Positions 27,152 through 51,592 of a DNA stretch of 64,000 nt are shown here, one piece after another (the stretch's first letter is position 1; each line of letters starts with the position of its first letter). This stretch comes from Pterobdella sp. o SKG-2022 (taxonomy: Eukaryota > Annelida > Clitellata > Hirudinida > Piscicolidae). Made by a program: the position numbers and the translations under genes. The DNA is taken from the NCBI GenBank assembly GCA_964035795.1, contig OZ038325.1, forward strand, positions 5,984,547-6,048,546, in the 5' to 3' direction. The notes under the pieces were generated by a model, which saw only the letters and a list, made by a program, of their open reading frames with translations, was not told the origin of the DNA and ran no database searches.

Positions 27152-30100
27152 GTTGAGTGAGTGAGGTCATAGAGCAAAACCAAAGACTCTCTAAAATCAA
27201 AACTTAATTAAATTGGTAATATGAGTTGTTGTTATGATTAACATATATTCTTTTGCTTCAAGACGACAAACGAAGACATGGCGACTACTGCAACAATATG
27301 GTATTTTTGTAACAGAATGTATTAGCACTTCAAACCAATAAAAATATATGGAATCAAAACAAATAACCAAGCAACAAGCCACAACCCCACCCACTTGTCC
27401 AGCATCGATGACGTAGATAATCTCATTGGCTCGTTCTTCCACCAATCGGTGCTTGAGGGCTGTGAGGTCTGACGTGTCATAGGTAAACCCACCGTCTGAC
27501 TTAACCACTGTCAAAGGGATTGAAGCGCCTTTTGGCCATAAGATCTTGCGACCCTGGGTGAAATATATTCATGTTTTGACTGTTATAAATAGATACCGTG
27601 ATTTTAAAAACGATATTATCTTCATTATACATAAAGTTGCCAGATTTACTGCATTTACTAATACTCAGTGGTCCAGAAACTCCTGTGGTTAATGCCACTA
27701 TAATCATACTCGTAATTGATTTGGTTTGTACTAATAACAAATCCTTATTTTAATAATGTACTTTGTTGTTGTTCGCCGATTCGTCTTCGAATATGACCAT
27801 GGCAACAAGAGTTATATGAAAAAGAAATTTAAATATAATTAATTAGCAGAAAAAAAAATTTAAAAAGTAATAATAAAAAAAATAAATAAATTGCATAAAT
27901 CATATACTAATAATAAATACATAATGAAGACACCTCATCATCAACCAGCATCTTCTTATCTTGCAGCTCATTGACCACTTTCTGCATCAGGGGCTGGTAG
28001 AATGACTCTCCTCTGTCCACTAAATTCTCTATCTTCAAACGTTTGTATATCTGACTAAACTCTGTGTGAATTTTTGTGTTTTGGTTGTCAAGGTATATAA
28101 TTTGTGCGTGAATGTATGTGTAACTCACACGTGCCAGGTAGAATATAAATAAATTAAAGTCGAAAGACAAAACATATATTCCCAACTATCCATTAATTCA
28201 TTGAATTGAACATACCAACACGCACACACACACACGCACACCTTTCTGAGAAGCAGCACAGATGAGTTTCCAAGCCTTGGTCGTGTTTTCTTCATAGGCC
28301 TGCAGACTTACCACTGCTGCATAAGCACGCTTCTTGAAGTCTTCATCTGAGTCGAACCTCGCTTTTGACTCCTGTGTTCATGTGTGTGTTTATATTTATA
28401 ATCAGAAATTTTATTTAAAAAAATTAAATAATAAAAATAAAAACATCATCACAAATATAAAACAAACACACAATCAACCCCAATAATATTTCTACACATC
28501 TCGACCTTATAGAAAGCTTGCAGGTCCCCTATGGGTGGACACACAGTGACGTAATTGGGAAATTTATCGACAAGGTGGGTAATGAGCATGCCAAATTGGG
28601 TGCCCCAGTCTCCTAGGTGGTTCAGCTTCAAAACCTCATGACCCACAAACGAGTTTAACCTCGCTACACTTTCTCCTATGACTGTTGACCTGAGATGGTG
28701 TGAAAGGATGATTGCTGTGGGTATGGTTTGAGTATTAGAGTGGATGGTTGTGGGGGGGAACGGAGGGAGATGAAAATGTGTGTTATCCTGGACCATTATA
28801 TACATTTCAAGCATATAGATTACTTATCTAAAAATCCAATCCAATTACGAGTTTGATTGTAGTGATATTAACTTTAAGTGTGTGAATATTCAAATAGCTG
28901 TATATAAAACTAATCTACCACAGCAACCTGAGATGTCCAACATGCATCTCCTTGGCAATGTTGGGTGAAGACATATCGATCACCACTTTCTTCTTGGTGA
29001 GGGGTGGAGATGGAATGATGCCTTGGGAGACTGCCTGAGTCACCAGTCTGTTGATGTAGATAGTTGAGAGGAAGGCATTTATGAAACCTGCTCCTGCTAC
29101 CTCTGTCTGTGTTTGTGCGTGTTGGTGGTTATTAGAGATTTGGAAATTGATGGTTTATTTACAAAATGAGTGATTATGTCACAAGAGTTAATGTCATAAC
29201 AAAAGTTTATGTATGAAGATTGTGTTATGTTGTGTGTGTATGTATGCTGGTTACACTAGCTGAGATGGTTAATATTAGTTGTGAAGTTTTTGGTTATTCA
29301 TGGTGCTGTGAATTTTTCAATGTATGTTTGAGTGATGAACATTTTTCAAATAATAACCAAGCAATTAATACAAACACTGACTTTATCAATGATAGCACTA
29401 GAAGGTAGGTACTTGATAATGTTATTGGCCACCTCTCGAGGATTTGTCTTGCTTCCTTGACTGTTTAGTGACTGTGCAGTTTCACAATTATTAAATTTAA
29501 TCTTTATTTCATATTTATGAAACCTAGTCTTGTTTTGATGTTTGTGAAAATTAATCTTACTCGAATATTTAAGAAATTCAACTTTTGTATTTTTCATCAA
29601 CAAAATATTTAAGATATGTTTTGTGTATCACAACACTAACAAAGACCTCATGCAACTCTGTGCTAAAAGATAAAAAAAGATTTTTTCACTAAGGTTTTAT
29701 GACAAGACTAAACTTATCGAAAATTATAGCTTTTGATTCTCAATAAATATATCAAAAAATCCTCTTAATTGATGTTTTTCGTTACAAAAAAAGACGCAAA
29801 ACTATGATATAACATATTGTTCATAGACTAATACTTTAAATACAATAACAAAGCTTATCATAATTCATTATAGCAAAGATGTTTACAGTTATTATCATAA
29901 ATATCAAAAACAACATCTAGTTTATAATACCTTCCTTATCAGGTTCTATAGAACTGTTTTTAACTAGGCGAAATTATTTGCTACAAACTAGCACTATACA
30001 TGGGAAAATGTTTTTTGGATTTATTTAATGCAGAGGACTTTGCAAGGTGGACTTAGATTATAGAAGATATGATAATCTATATAGTTTACTATAAGCAAAT

Positions 30101-31040
30101 AGATAAATATATACAAAAAATGTTGAAGATTAATATATGCATACTATTGAGTATGCTGAAAACTAGTTTATGATCACCACAGGGGCACCAACCTTGGCAA
30201 GAGTCATAGCACTATTACATTGATAATCTCCAAACTTCTCCTGGGTGCTCGGAGTGACAATGACTTCAATTTGTTGGTGAGGGTAGGCAGAGGTGATGGC
30301 TGCTTTGAAGAGTTTTGTGATGCTGCCAAGTAAGTCAGGCAAAAAGATCTGTTTCTTTTGTTCTTCTGCAATGTTCTGTGGAAAAGTTTAGAGGAATGTG
30401 TTGGTTGAATGAAATATATTTGTATTATTTTGAATATAATAGTGTTGAGCTGTAGGTTAAGTTGAAAAATGAACCTATTTTAAGAAAAACAGATATAACT
30501 CTAATTTTTTTGAAAACTAAACTTTTTTTATTTTAAATTTGGAGTGTTATCTAACACATAAATTTACCCAAATAAAAACAGAACCCAATTTCAGTATGTT
30601 CAACCTAATCATTAAAGATTCCACTATAAACATAAGATATAACTTTCCCATTTGAAATTGGAGAATAATAAAGATACACAAAATTTCATTAAAATCTCAA
30701 ACTTTTTTTAGATGTTCTGCTTGGTATTTGAGTTTTTTGTTGTCAGCCATTTCCTTTGCCAACTCTTCACTCCAATCCTCTTCATTTAAATCCAACACTT
30801 CGCCACGCTTTAAATTTTCAATTTCTTTTTCTATCTTTTTACATTCTTTTTCCTTTTTTTAGTTTTAAAAAGTATAAGGAATTTTTATTATTTTTCACAT
30901 TATGTAAGATTTCACAATATCTTATGGTGGTTTTATAATGCTTAAAAATTATTATTATAATGAAAAAAATTTTTAAACAAAATGAATACCGCTGCATTGT
31001 ATTTAGAAAGCAATTCCTCGTAGTTTAAGTCAGACATCAT
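23423..31040 (-). CDS. RARS1: Cytosolic arginyl-tRNA synthetase, complete
   Basis: Seventeen exons, all phases compatible, 1992 nt, 663 residues (human about 660): 31040-30990, 30852-30703, 30375-30193, 29471-29382, 29106-28928, 28689-28506, 28371-28242, 28061-27934, 27553-27395, 27056-26994, 26916-26870, 26733-26698, 25665-25596, 25237-25124, 24482-24424, 24273-24035, 23532-23423. It charges tRNA-Arg with arginine in the cytosol. The N-terminal 65 residues are a Lys/Glu-rich coiled coil, as in the animal form that joins the multi-synthetase complex. An Arg-S (N-terminal) domain follows. The class I signature is [15 protein letters not shown] (HVGH for HIGH). Further landmarks are [43 protein letters not shown] (the usual substitute for KMSKS in this enzyme), [18 protein letters not shown], and the anticodon-binding helical domain ending DTVEKL. 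Two ATGs are adjacent; the second also fits. Intron 12 holds an antisense LINE fragment. The gene is head to head with WDR93. Confidence 0.97.
24284..24332. repeat. (GT)n microsatellite in RARS1 intron 15
   Basis: About 49 bp, starting 11 bp upstream (in gene sense) of the acceptor of exon 24273-24035, so on the coding strand the acceptor tract is CA-rich. Confidence 0.95.
25008..25055 (+). repeat. Dispersed repeat with CATGCTAGCATGG core, copy 1
   Basis: CAGCCCATGCTAGCATGG is followed by AAACGGAC and an AATGATAATAAT run. I recall this core next to GATGAT runs as very common in cephalopod genomes. Here it sits in a RARS1 intron. Confidence 0.6.
25480..25525 (+). repeat. Dispersed repeat with CATGCTAGCAT core, copy 2
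   Basis: CAGCTCATGCTAGCAT, then AAAAAGGACGTAAAACGATGATG. Same family as 25008, more diverged, and also in a RARS1 intron. Confidence 0.6.
25846..26640 (+). mobile_element. 5'-truncated non-LTR retrotransposon (RTE/Jockey-like), reverse transcriptase with C-terminal zinc finger
   Basis: The reading frame starts inside the reverse transcriptase at [16 protein letters not shown], right after a TTA run. It shows motif A ([14 protein letters not shown]), motif B ([14 protein letters not shown]) and the catalytic box [11 protein letters not shown], with YVDD in place of the commoner YADD. A Cys/His cluster ([12 protein letters not shown], then WIHAQC, then CRVC) follows, typical of this LINE lineage. 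The frame stops at 26561, but the family sequence resumes in another frame ([20 protein letters not shown], to about 26640), so a frameshift has broken it. It lies in RARS1 intron 12, antisense to the gene. Upstream endonuclease and 5' region are missing, so it cannot move by itself. Confidence 0.9.
27076..27148. repeat. (GT)n microsatellite in RARS1 intron 9
   Basis: About 70 bp of GT with a few GTAT/GAGT variants, lying immediately upstream (in gene sense) of the acceptor of exon 27056-26994. Confidence 0.95.
29675..29790 (+). repeat. Dispersed repeat, copy 2 of 2
   Basis: Matches 5217-5325 in the same orientation (TTTTATGACA, then CTAAACTTATCGAAAATT, CTTTTGATTCTCAATAAAT and TTGATGTTTTT). 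It lies in RARS1 intron 3. Confidence 0.75.
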
Positions 31041-31432
31041 GAAAATTAAAAAGCCGAAAAACCTAATTATCGTTTATCCACACTACAATAAAATCAAAAT
31101 ATGTCTAAAAAATATAATTTTATCCGATGAAAGTGTAATTAATTTTTTTATAATTATGAATCAACAATTTTATATATATATTTTTTTTGAGTATTTTATA
31201 TGAACATTTAAAATTCGTTATTGAACTTCAAATATTTATAATATTTCAAAACCCTTAAAACTAAAATTAATTATTTTGAATAAAGTTTCAAATAATGAAG
31301 CTAGTTTCTATAGAAACTTTTTCTCACTATGATCTTGGGGAAGTCAATACCGAAACATTAGTTTAAACATTAAATATATTTATTATGTTCAATAAATTTG
31401 TTAATTCAATAGAAGCCTCATAAAACAAAATA
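31041..31432. promoter_or_regulatory. Divergent promoter region between RARS1 and WDR93
   Basis: Only 392 bp separate the two start codons, which face away from each other. The stretch is AT-rich with a TATATATATA run at 31173-31182 and no recognised exon. A shared bidirectional promoter is the simplest reading; no factor site could be named. Confidence 0.5.
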
Positions 31433-43210
<11,778 letters not shown>

Positions 43211-43260
43211 CGTCTGCTTTTCTAACGTAGAAGATGTGATAAACGTTGATGGGTGGTCAG

Positions 43261-43369
43261 AGCAAATATGGCGGTTGATAAGAGAGGTATGAGGCTGATG
43301 GTGGAAGAGAGGGAGAGGATGGGGAGGGTCGATGAGAACTTCGGGACCATGCGTATTACGAGGGTTTGA
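43261..43369 (+). other. Possible alternative last exon of WDR93
   Basis: An acceptor (GGTGGTCAG) at 43260 opens a 36-codon frame NMAVDKRGMRLMVEERERMG ending ITRV and a stop. A GT at 43186 inside the annotated last exon would leave phase 2, which is exactly what this frame needs. Codon content looks protein-like, but no homologue is known to me. Candidate poly(A) signals follow at 43929 and 43949. Confidence 0.3.
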
Positions 43370-44875
43370 GATTAAATGTTAGAGGGATGTACTGAATGCG
43401 AGATAGGCTGAAATTTTAATTACATTGTGCTGAGTATGAGGTAGCTTAAAATGGTTACTATAAGGTAAAGGAGGTAAATATGTTAATTTGTGAATTAATA
43501 TGTAAATGTTGTGCTTGTGAGGTATAAAGTGAGAACAGCTATGAAAAGTGGCAGTCATAAATCAGAGAGGTTGTAAATTAGAATGCAAACGCTGAAAATT
43601 TTTTTAAATTAAGGCTTGGCTGTTTGTAAATGTTGAACGTTTCAATGATTTACAGGATAGATAATTAATATAATTATTTTGTGTTTTTGGTATTTTTCCA
43701 TCTTGATATTCTTTTATTATTATTATTTTTTATTTTATTTTTTTATTGTTGTTTTTTTAAATTGCTTTGTAAAATGTAGTGACGTTGAATATTTTAAAAT
43801 TTCACAAAAACATTTCCGCTTTTGAAAATTAAAACCGACTTAAAAGGGATTACAAGCGGAAAAAGAAAAACTGTTTATAATATAATTTTAAAAGTAAATT
43901 TAGTAGAAAAATTTGGAGAATTATAGTTAATAAATTAAGTCATTAAATAATAAAACAATATGCAGCCATAGAAAAAACTCAAAAATCTTTGGTTTAATAG
44001 TTTTTAGCTGAAATTCTATAAATACACTCAACACAGTATTTAAATAAACTTTATACTTTTTTATTTAATTTTTACGCGCTACAAAAATTAGCATTAGGAG
44101 AAGAGTTAGTTTTAAACCTTCGAATAGCAGAGACTTTTAAGCGTCCATAGAAATGTGTTCAAACAAGGATACATCATAAACAAAAAACATCAAAATATAA
44201 CCACGATGTGCTATAAAAAAAACATGTGTATATGCTAAAACAATGACATCAATAAAAAATATAAGCAGTTTAAATCCCACCTTACCAGTTTATTCACGTA
44301 AGTTTGGTGATAGTGAGTAAAGATGGTTGTTTTGAAGAGTCCATGTCAGAAACAGGAAATATTTTATTTTTGGGAAGACATTTCTAAGTTCGGAGAGTAG
44401 ACACACACATACAGATGCAATGATACATTGATAATCACAAGAAAGGAGTGACACAAGTAAAAATAAAAAAACACACAAGCTCACATAAACAAAAATACAC
44501 AGAACCACATATAAAAAAACACAAAAAGATACATAAAAGGTGCAGAGAATGAAGAGTATATGTTGCCAGTATTTGTACCTAATGCTCTTTTAATTCTTTC
44601 AAATTTATATTTCGTGGGTGTGGTTGTGTAATGTGTTTAACTGTGCTTGTGTGTGTTGACATCTCCCTTTGTGTAATAATGTTTGCTTTGTATTGTTTGT
44701 TTGTAATTTCATTTTTTTACTTATCTTTTGTATGTTTGTTTGTTTTTAGACTTGTTTTTTGTCTATTTTTTGATTGTTTGATCACGTGTATGTTTTTTTT
44801 TTTATTTGGGTGTATGTATTTTTGGGTATTAATTTCCTCTATTGACCATATAGTCATTTAACTTTTACAACTATC

Positions 44876-45192
<317 letters not shown>

Positions 45193-45387
45193 GTGGAATT
45201 GTATAAGTTTCAATGTTTTTATTTATTTATTTTCATTTACCTTTATGTGTGCGTTGTTGTGCTCTTATGCATGTGTGTATGTGTGTGGAGGTATATATTT
45301 CTTTGTGTCGTTGTAGGGTCATCTTTATACTGCAAATGCTCATAATCAGCATTCCAACAGATTTGCTTTGGAGTAGGAATAAAGGAA

Positions 45388-45530
45388 TGATTGATGGATG
45401 GATGGATGAATGGATGGGTGGATGGATAGATTAATGAGTGAATGGATGGATAGATGGATAGTTGTACAGATGGGTGGGTGTTTTGAATGTATGGATGGAT
45501 GGGTAGATGTGTGAATAGACTTTTGAATGA
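45388..45530. repeat. Degenerate (ATGG)n repeat
   Basis: ATGG/ATAG/ATGA units on the plus strand. Similar tracts lie at 42300-42600 and 52440-52680. Confidence 0.85.
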
Positions 45531-46109
45531 AAAAATATAGATAAGAAATAGATGAATGAGTAGGTTTGTTAATATATTCAAAATTAATTAGTAGAAAGTT
45601 GTATAAAAATAATTATTTAAAAAACAAAATAATCAAAAAAAAAATAAATACACAAAAACATGCACTAAAACTAAGAAATACATAAAAATGCATAAAGCAT
45701 TGTCCTACTATATGTAGGGCTGCTTGCCTCGAAATATCTTTGTATGTCATGCTAAATGTCATTCTGTCTCTTTAAATATCTTTATTTGTCTCTAAACTTA
45801 CTGCTGAGTTTTTTTAAATATTTGATTATTTTTCTAAATGTTTTTAATCTTTTTGTTTGAATCCATGTTTGTGTAAATTGGTCTTTATATTTTTCCTATT
45901 TCTTTCTATATTTCTTTATACTCTTCTTTATATTTCTAAACATTCTTTCCAATATTTTTTTTTCTTTTTTCCATATTTAAATAAATAATTTTTTATATTT
46001 CTATTTTTTTCACAACTTAAAATATACTTCCCCCAATCACCTAGATACTGCTTCTTAATCTTTCAGCATACATGTTCAAAATTCACTCATGCTTTTTATT
46101 CTTCATATT

Positions 46110-46520
46110 TCCATGTACACCCAATACTATCTAAATACTCAGTATCTTCCATACACTTGATACCTTCCAAATACCTTGTATTCACAATATACCCGATATC
46201 ACCAATATACCTAGTACCCTCCATATACCTTGTATCTCCCATGTATCCTGTATTCCCCTCACACCTAATATTCGCAATATACTCTGTATTTCTCAAATAT
46301 CTTGTATCCACCGTATAGCCAGTATTCTTCTGATATCCAGCAGTAGATCGGTGAGTTGCTTAGAGCCAGTAAACCCAGAATTCTACATACACCCATTATT
46401 TCTCCCACCCCAGTATCCCCTGTACACCCAGAATCATCTACATACACCCAGTATCCTTCATACAACCGAAATCTTTCATATATCCAGTAATTCAAATATA
46501 TCTTACAAATACATAGTATC
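46110..46520. repeat. 18-bp minisatellite with an open minus-strand frame
   Basis: Units close to ATACCTAGTATCTCCCAT recur every 18 bp for about 400 bp. Read on the minus strand they give hexapeptides such as TRYLEG, TRYIGD, TEYIAN and TGYMGD without stops across 46096-46311. There is no initiation context or splice evidence for a gene. Confidence 0.85.
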
Positions 46521-47210
46521 TAAAAATATATTTTTTATATTTCTTGCACCTGTATTGTCTTTTTTATCGGGTATTCTCCATTAATACACAATACTTTGCA
46601 ATTTATTCTGTGTTTCTCATACTCTCACATACAACTTAAAACTCAAGTATACCCCTAAATAAACGGTTTTCCCCATATAATCGATTATTTTCTATGTATT
46701 CCCCCATATACTCCATTTATTTGTATTTTTCTATGAAACTAGAAAAATACTCACATGTGTTTTGTTTGTATAGATGTATAGAAGATGTTAGTTTTTGAAT
46801 GTTATTGTATTTAGTTGTTTTGTATGTGTTGATGTATGTATGGTTGTTTTTGTGTGTAATTTTCTGTATTTTTCTGTGTGTTTTGAGTTTTTTTGTATAT
46901 GTATGTGTTTGCAAATGTGTGGTGAAAATATACATACATACCTAGATGCTATTAATTTGTTTCTCATGAATTATGTAGCACATATGTCACAAATATCCAT
47001 GCGAGAACGAGGTCAATTTGCTTGGAAAGATGGGAAACAATCAAAAACACATAATCACACACACCATATAAAACAAACAGACACACACAAGAGTACAAAA
47101 AAAAGACACGCAAAGATACACTAAGGGATACATATGTGTGCTAAGTGGACTGTAATGACGATGATATTTTAATTAGAGGCTTGTTGCTTCTATGTGTACG
47201 TAAGTGTACG

Positions 47211-47350
<140 letters not shown>

Positions 47351-48107
47351 ATATTTGCGTGTTTGTTTGTATGTATATATGTTGCTATGTTTGCTTGCGT
47401 ATATGGGTGTATATAAACATTAGCATCGTAAACTGTATTAGTCATCAACGACATCTCTTGTGATTCGCATTATTGTTATCGACCTTATCATTATTATTGC
47501 TTCTATTTCCGTTTATTTTTTTAGTATTCATCTATTTTTTATTATTATTCACATTATTTCAAATTATTTTGATTCTTATTACTATTTATATTTTTTTATT
47601 TTCTCCTTATGTTACTTGATCATTATTTTTAACTTCACCGCACACAACTCACACTGCACATTAACTTTTCCACCAATGTGTTTCACCTCCATTCGTGCCA
47701 TAACTATTTTTATTATTGACAGTGTTATTCTTATTTTTTATTATTATTAGTATATTCTTATCATATTATTATATCGATTTTTTTAATGGTGTTTAAAAAT
47801 TTCTCCTTTTTGAGGCTAATGCCGCCATTATTTTGACATTAAGTTTTTCAAAATCATTATAGTCTAACTTCTTTCTTCTTTTTTTTATTATTTCATTATT
47901 ATTAGTATTATTATCATTATTGATGCATTTTTCTGCAATCTTCTCTATGTTTTTTTCATTATATTGTTTATTTCAGTATTACCATCGTTCTTAACATTAT
48001 TAGTTTGATTATTCTTGTCATTATTTAAATTAATTTTACTTTCATTTTTTATTTGCATTTTTATTATTTTTGTTATTATTACTTCCATTATTATTACTTT
48101 ATTATTA

Positions 48108-48128
48108 TTATTTGTATTATTATTATTA

Positions 48129-48178
<50 letters not shown>

Positions 48179-48222
48179 TGTATTATTATTTTTCTTTTCA
48201 TTATTATTATTATTATTATTAC
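48108..48222. repeat. (TTA)n microsatellite cluster
   Basis: Two TTA runs (48108-48178 and 48200-48222) separated by TTTG/TTTC variants. Confidence 0.93.
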
Positions 48223-48830
48223 TTTTTTTTGGTCATTATAGTCTCATTCTTATCTTTTTCTCATTGGCCATTTCAATGTAATTTAACATCATATTATTTT
48301 TGTCGTTATTATTTTTTTTTATTTATTTTTTTTTTTTTATTATTTTTGTTATTATTGTTCCTGTTATTTTTTTAATTATATTTTTCGTTATTATTTTTCC
48401 ACTATTTTGATTTTTTTTTTTTTATTTCTGTAATTTTTTTCCATGATCTTTGTCGTTATTATGTTTATTTCCTTGTGTCCCTCTAATGCAGTCTCAGATT
48501 ATTAGTTTTTTCCATTTTTAATAATTTTCAATGTTTTTTTTAAAATATACTTCTAACATTATTAATTTTTCTTTATTTTTTTCTATTTTTATCTACCAAA
48601 AAGTTTCATACACAAGTATTATATTCAAATTCCTCCAATATTATACTTTATATATTTTTTTAAAATTTTTTAATATTGATATTTCCATAATATTTTTTAT
48701 AATTACTTAGTAGACTTTTCAAAGTCAACTCAGTTTCATTTGTAACATTTTCTCCAATAGTCTTCATTATATTTCTCTATCACTCTGCGTGTCCTTGTTA
48801 TTGTTTCCTTTATTACTGTGTCATTAGTAT

Positions 48831-48955
48831 GCTCATTATTATAGTATTATTCATTTTATTATGATATTATTCTTTTTATTATGATATTATGCTCATTATT
48901 ATGATATTATGCTTTTTATTAGGATATTATCCTTATTATTATGCTATTTTTTTTA
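48831..48955. repeat. 20-bp minisatellite related to the 41-kb array
   Basis: About six units close to GCTCATTATTATGATATTAT. The reverse complement of the 22-bp unit at 41024 shares ATTATGATATTAT and CATT in the same order. Confidence 0.8.
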
Positions 48956-49163
48956 TGATAACATGTTTCTTATTCTGATATTATTTTATTATGATATTAT
49001 GCTGCCTAATGTCTTATTATGAGACTTATTATGACTTTCGTGCTCGTGATTATTCTTATTATTTTTAAAAAAATACTTATTATTGTTTTATTTACTTTGT
49101 AATTAATTAGCCTTAAAACATTATTATTATTGTTATTATTATTTATTTTTATATTATTATTAT

Positions 49164-49397
<234 letters not shown>

Positions 49398-49935
49398 TTA
49401 TTTTTTATTATTTTTTTTATTATTTTTGTTGTTCTTTTTGTCATTACTATTATTATTATGATTATGTTATTAATTTCCAAAATTGAAAACAAACTTATTA
49501 GAAATCTTGATAGGATCTCGAAAGTGCATCGTTATGGCCACCATGTTGGCTTCATATTATATTTATGTCCTTATATTATAATATATTTTTTTATATGAAA
49601 TCTATTTTTCTGTTTTTGCATATTTTTTTTATCCTTGTTTTTTTTTTTTAATGATTAGTATTTTTTATTTTTTTAGTCTCCTCAGATAAACCTTTATTGT
49701 TCAAATGATTTTCAGTATAAAACAGAAAGTTAGAAATGAATAAGGGATATATCAGTAATAATGGTTTTTCCATTCCATCTTATCATCCACTTACCGTATG
49801 CTTGTGTTATTTTTTTTGTTATTTTTGTTTTTATTTTTTTGTTATTGTTGTTTTTGTTATTATTATTCCTCATGCCTACTCGATCGATAATTGATAATTT
49901 CAAATCGAAGAACATATCTGTATATGACATCATCA

Positions 49936-50061
<126 letters not shown>

Positions 50062-50517
50062 ATTTATTTATTTATTTGTTTTTTTTTGTGCGTTTGTTAG
50101 TTTTAATTTTTTTGTGTTTGTGTTAATGTTTTTGTAGGTATATATGCGCATATAAGTTTGATCATGTTTTTTCATGTATATATGTGTGTGCACGAATTTG
50201 GCTGTGTATGTATATGTGTTTTTTTTATATTCTAGCAGATATGTATATGTACTTGAAAATATTAACGTATGTGAGATATTATCGAACATATGATAAATTT
50301 CGATTCAAATTGTTTAAATTTTTTTAAATTTATCATTTTTTCCCAAATGAACTGCTCGAAGTTGATCTATTAGTTTTAGCCGTTTCACCAACAAGTCACG
50401 TGCGTGTACGCATTTGTCCTTGCTTCTCACATACCTACCCTTGTTTACATACATGAGTTTGTATGCATTTGAAATTATGCGCATCAAGCATATATAAACA
50501 TACATAGCAACAAACAT

Positions 50518-50640
<123 letters not shown>

Positions 50641-50657
50641 TCTATATAAAAGCACAG

Positions 50658-50705
50658 AGGGCTGATGTGGTCGAGTCGTCAAGCTAGAATAACCTCACTA
50701 TTGAG
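50658..50705 (+). repeat. Possible tRNA-derived SINE fragment
   Basis: GGGCTGATGTGGTCGAGTCG, then TCAAGC, resembles the A-box half of a Leu/Ser-type tRNA. No matching B box follows, so this is at most a fragment. Confidence 0.3.
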
Positions 50706-51592
50706 TTTAGTTTTAAAATGTATAAAAGTTAAATCCATTATTAAAAAACTGAGTTTTTTTGTTTAATCTCTATGGATAATTTTGAATCACAAAAGGTAAT
50801 TTTGTTTCAAATTTATTTGAGAATTTGATTTGTTATGGCTTTCTGAAAATCTGAAAATAAAAGCCGTTATAAACAAAAAAAAATTCAAACAAAAAAAAAT
50901 TCTGTGAAAAAAAGATTAGAAAGAGAAATTACCTTTTAATCATTGTTGCTTCCTGGAACTAAGATGACGTCGAAAGCATCATCATCATCTCATTTCTTTT
51001 TGCCATTTTTTCATATTTTTAGATCTAAATTTTCCTTCTTCCTTTTATAATTTTACCACATAAATACTATAATTAAAATTTATACATCAACTATTTTTTC
51101 AAATTATTTTTTTTCTACTTCATTCTCTTTTTTTAATTCTTCTTTAATTCTCGCCATCTCTTTTGCATCAATTTTTTATCTTTTTCTTAGCTTTTATTTC
51201 TTTTTTCTCTTTTTTTTCTATCTTTCTTTTCTTCTCCTTTTTTTTTGTCCTTCTTCTACTTTTTCTACTCTTCATTCTCATCATCTTCTTCCTCCTTTTT
51301 CCTTCCTCTTCTTCTTTTTCATTACATGTAATCTCTCCTCCATTGCATGCATCAAATCAAACTATGATGTATGTAGTATAATTAAAAAGCATTAATGAAA
51401 TCATAAAAACAAGCTAATAAGAAAAAAATAAAATAAACAAAAAATATTAAAAAAAAAAATTTAAAATTATTAATCCAAAAAAAATAAAATTATTGATTTG
51501 AAAAAATAACAAAAAAAAGCATTTAAAATAATAATAAAAATAATAACAACCACAGCATCAAAGAGAATACATAATTTGGCACGGCATTAATA

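Noticed and set aside
27771..27806. Possible small RARS1 exon reading [10 protein letters not shown]
   Set aside because: No AG acceptor fits the phase, and exon 28061-27934 joins directly to 27553-27395 giving VDDEGRKILW as in other arginyl-tRNA synthetases.
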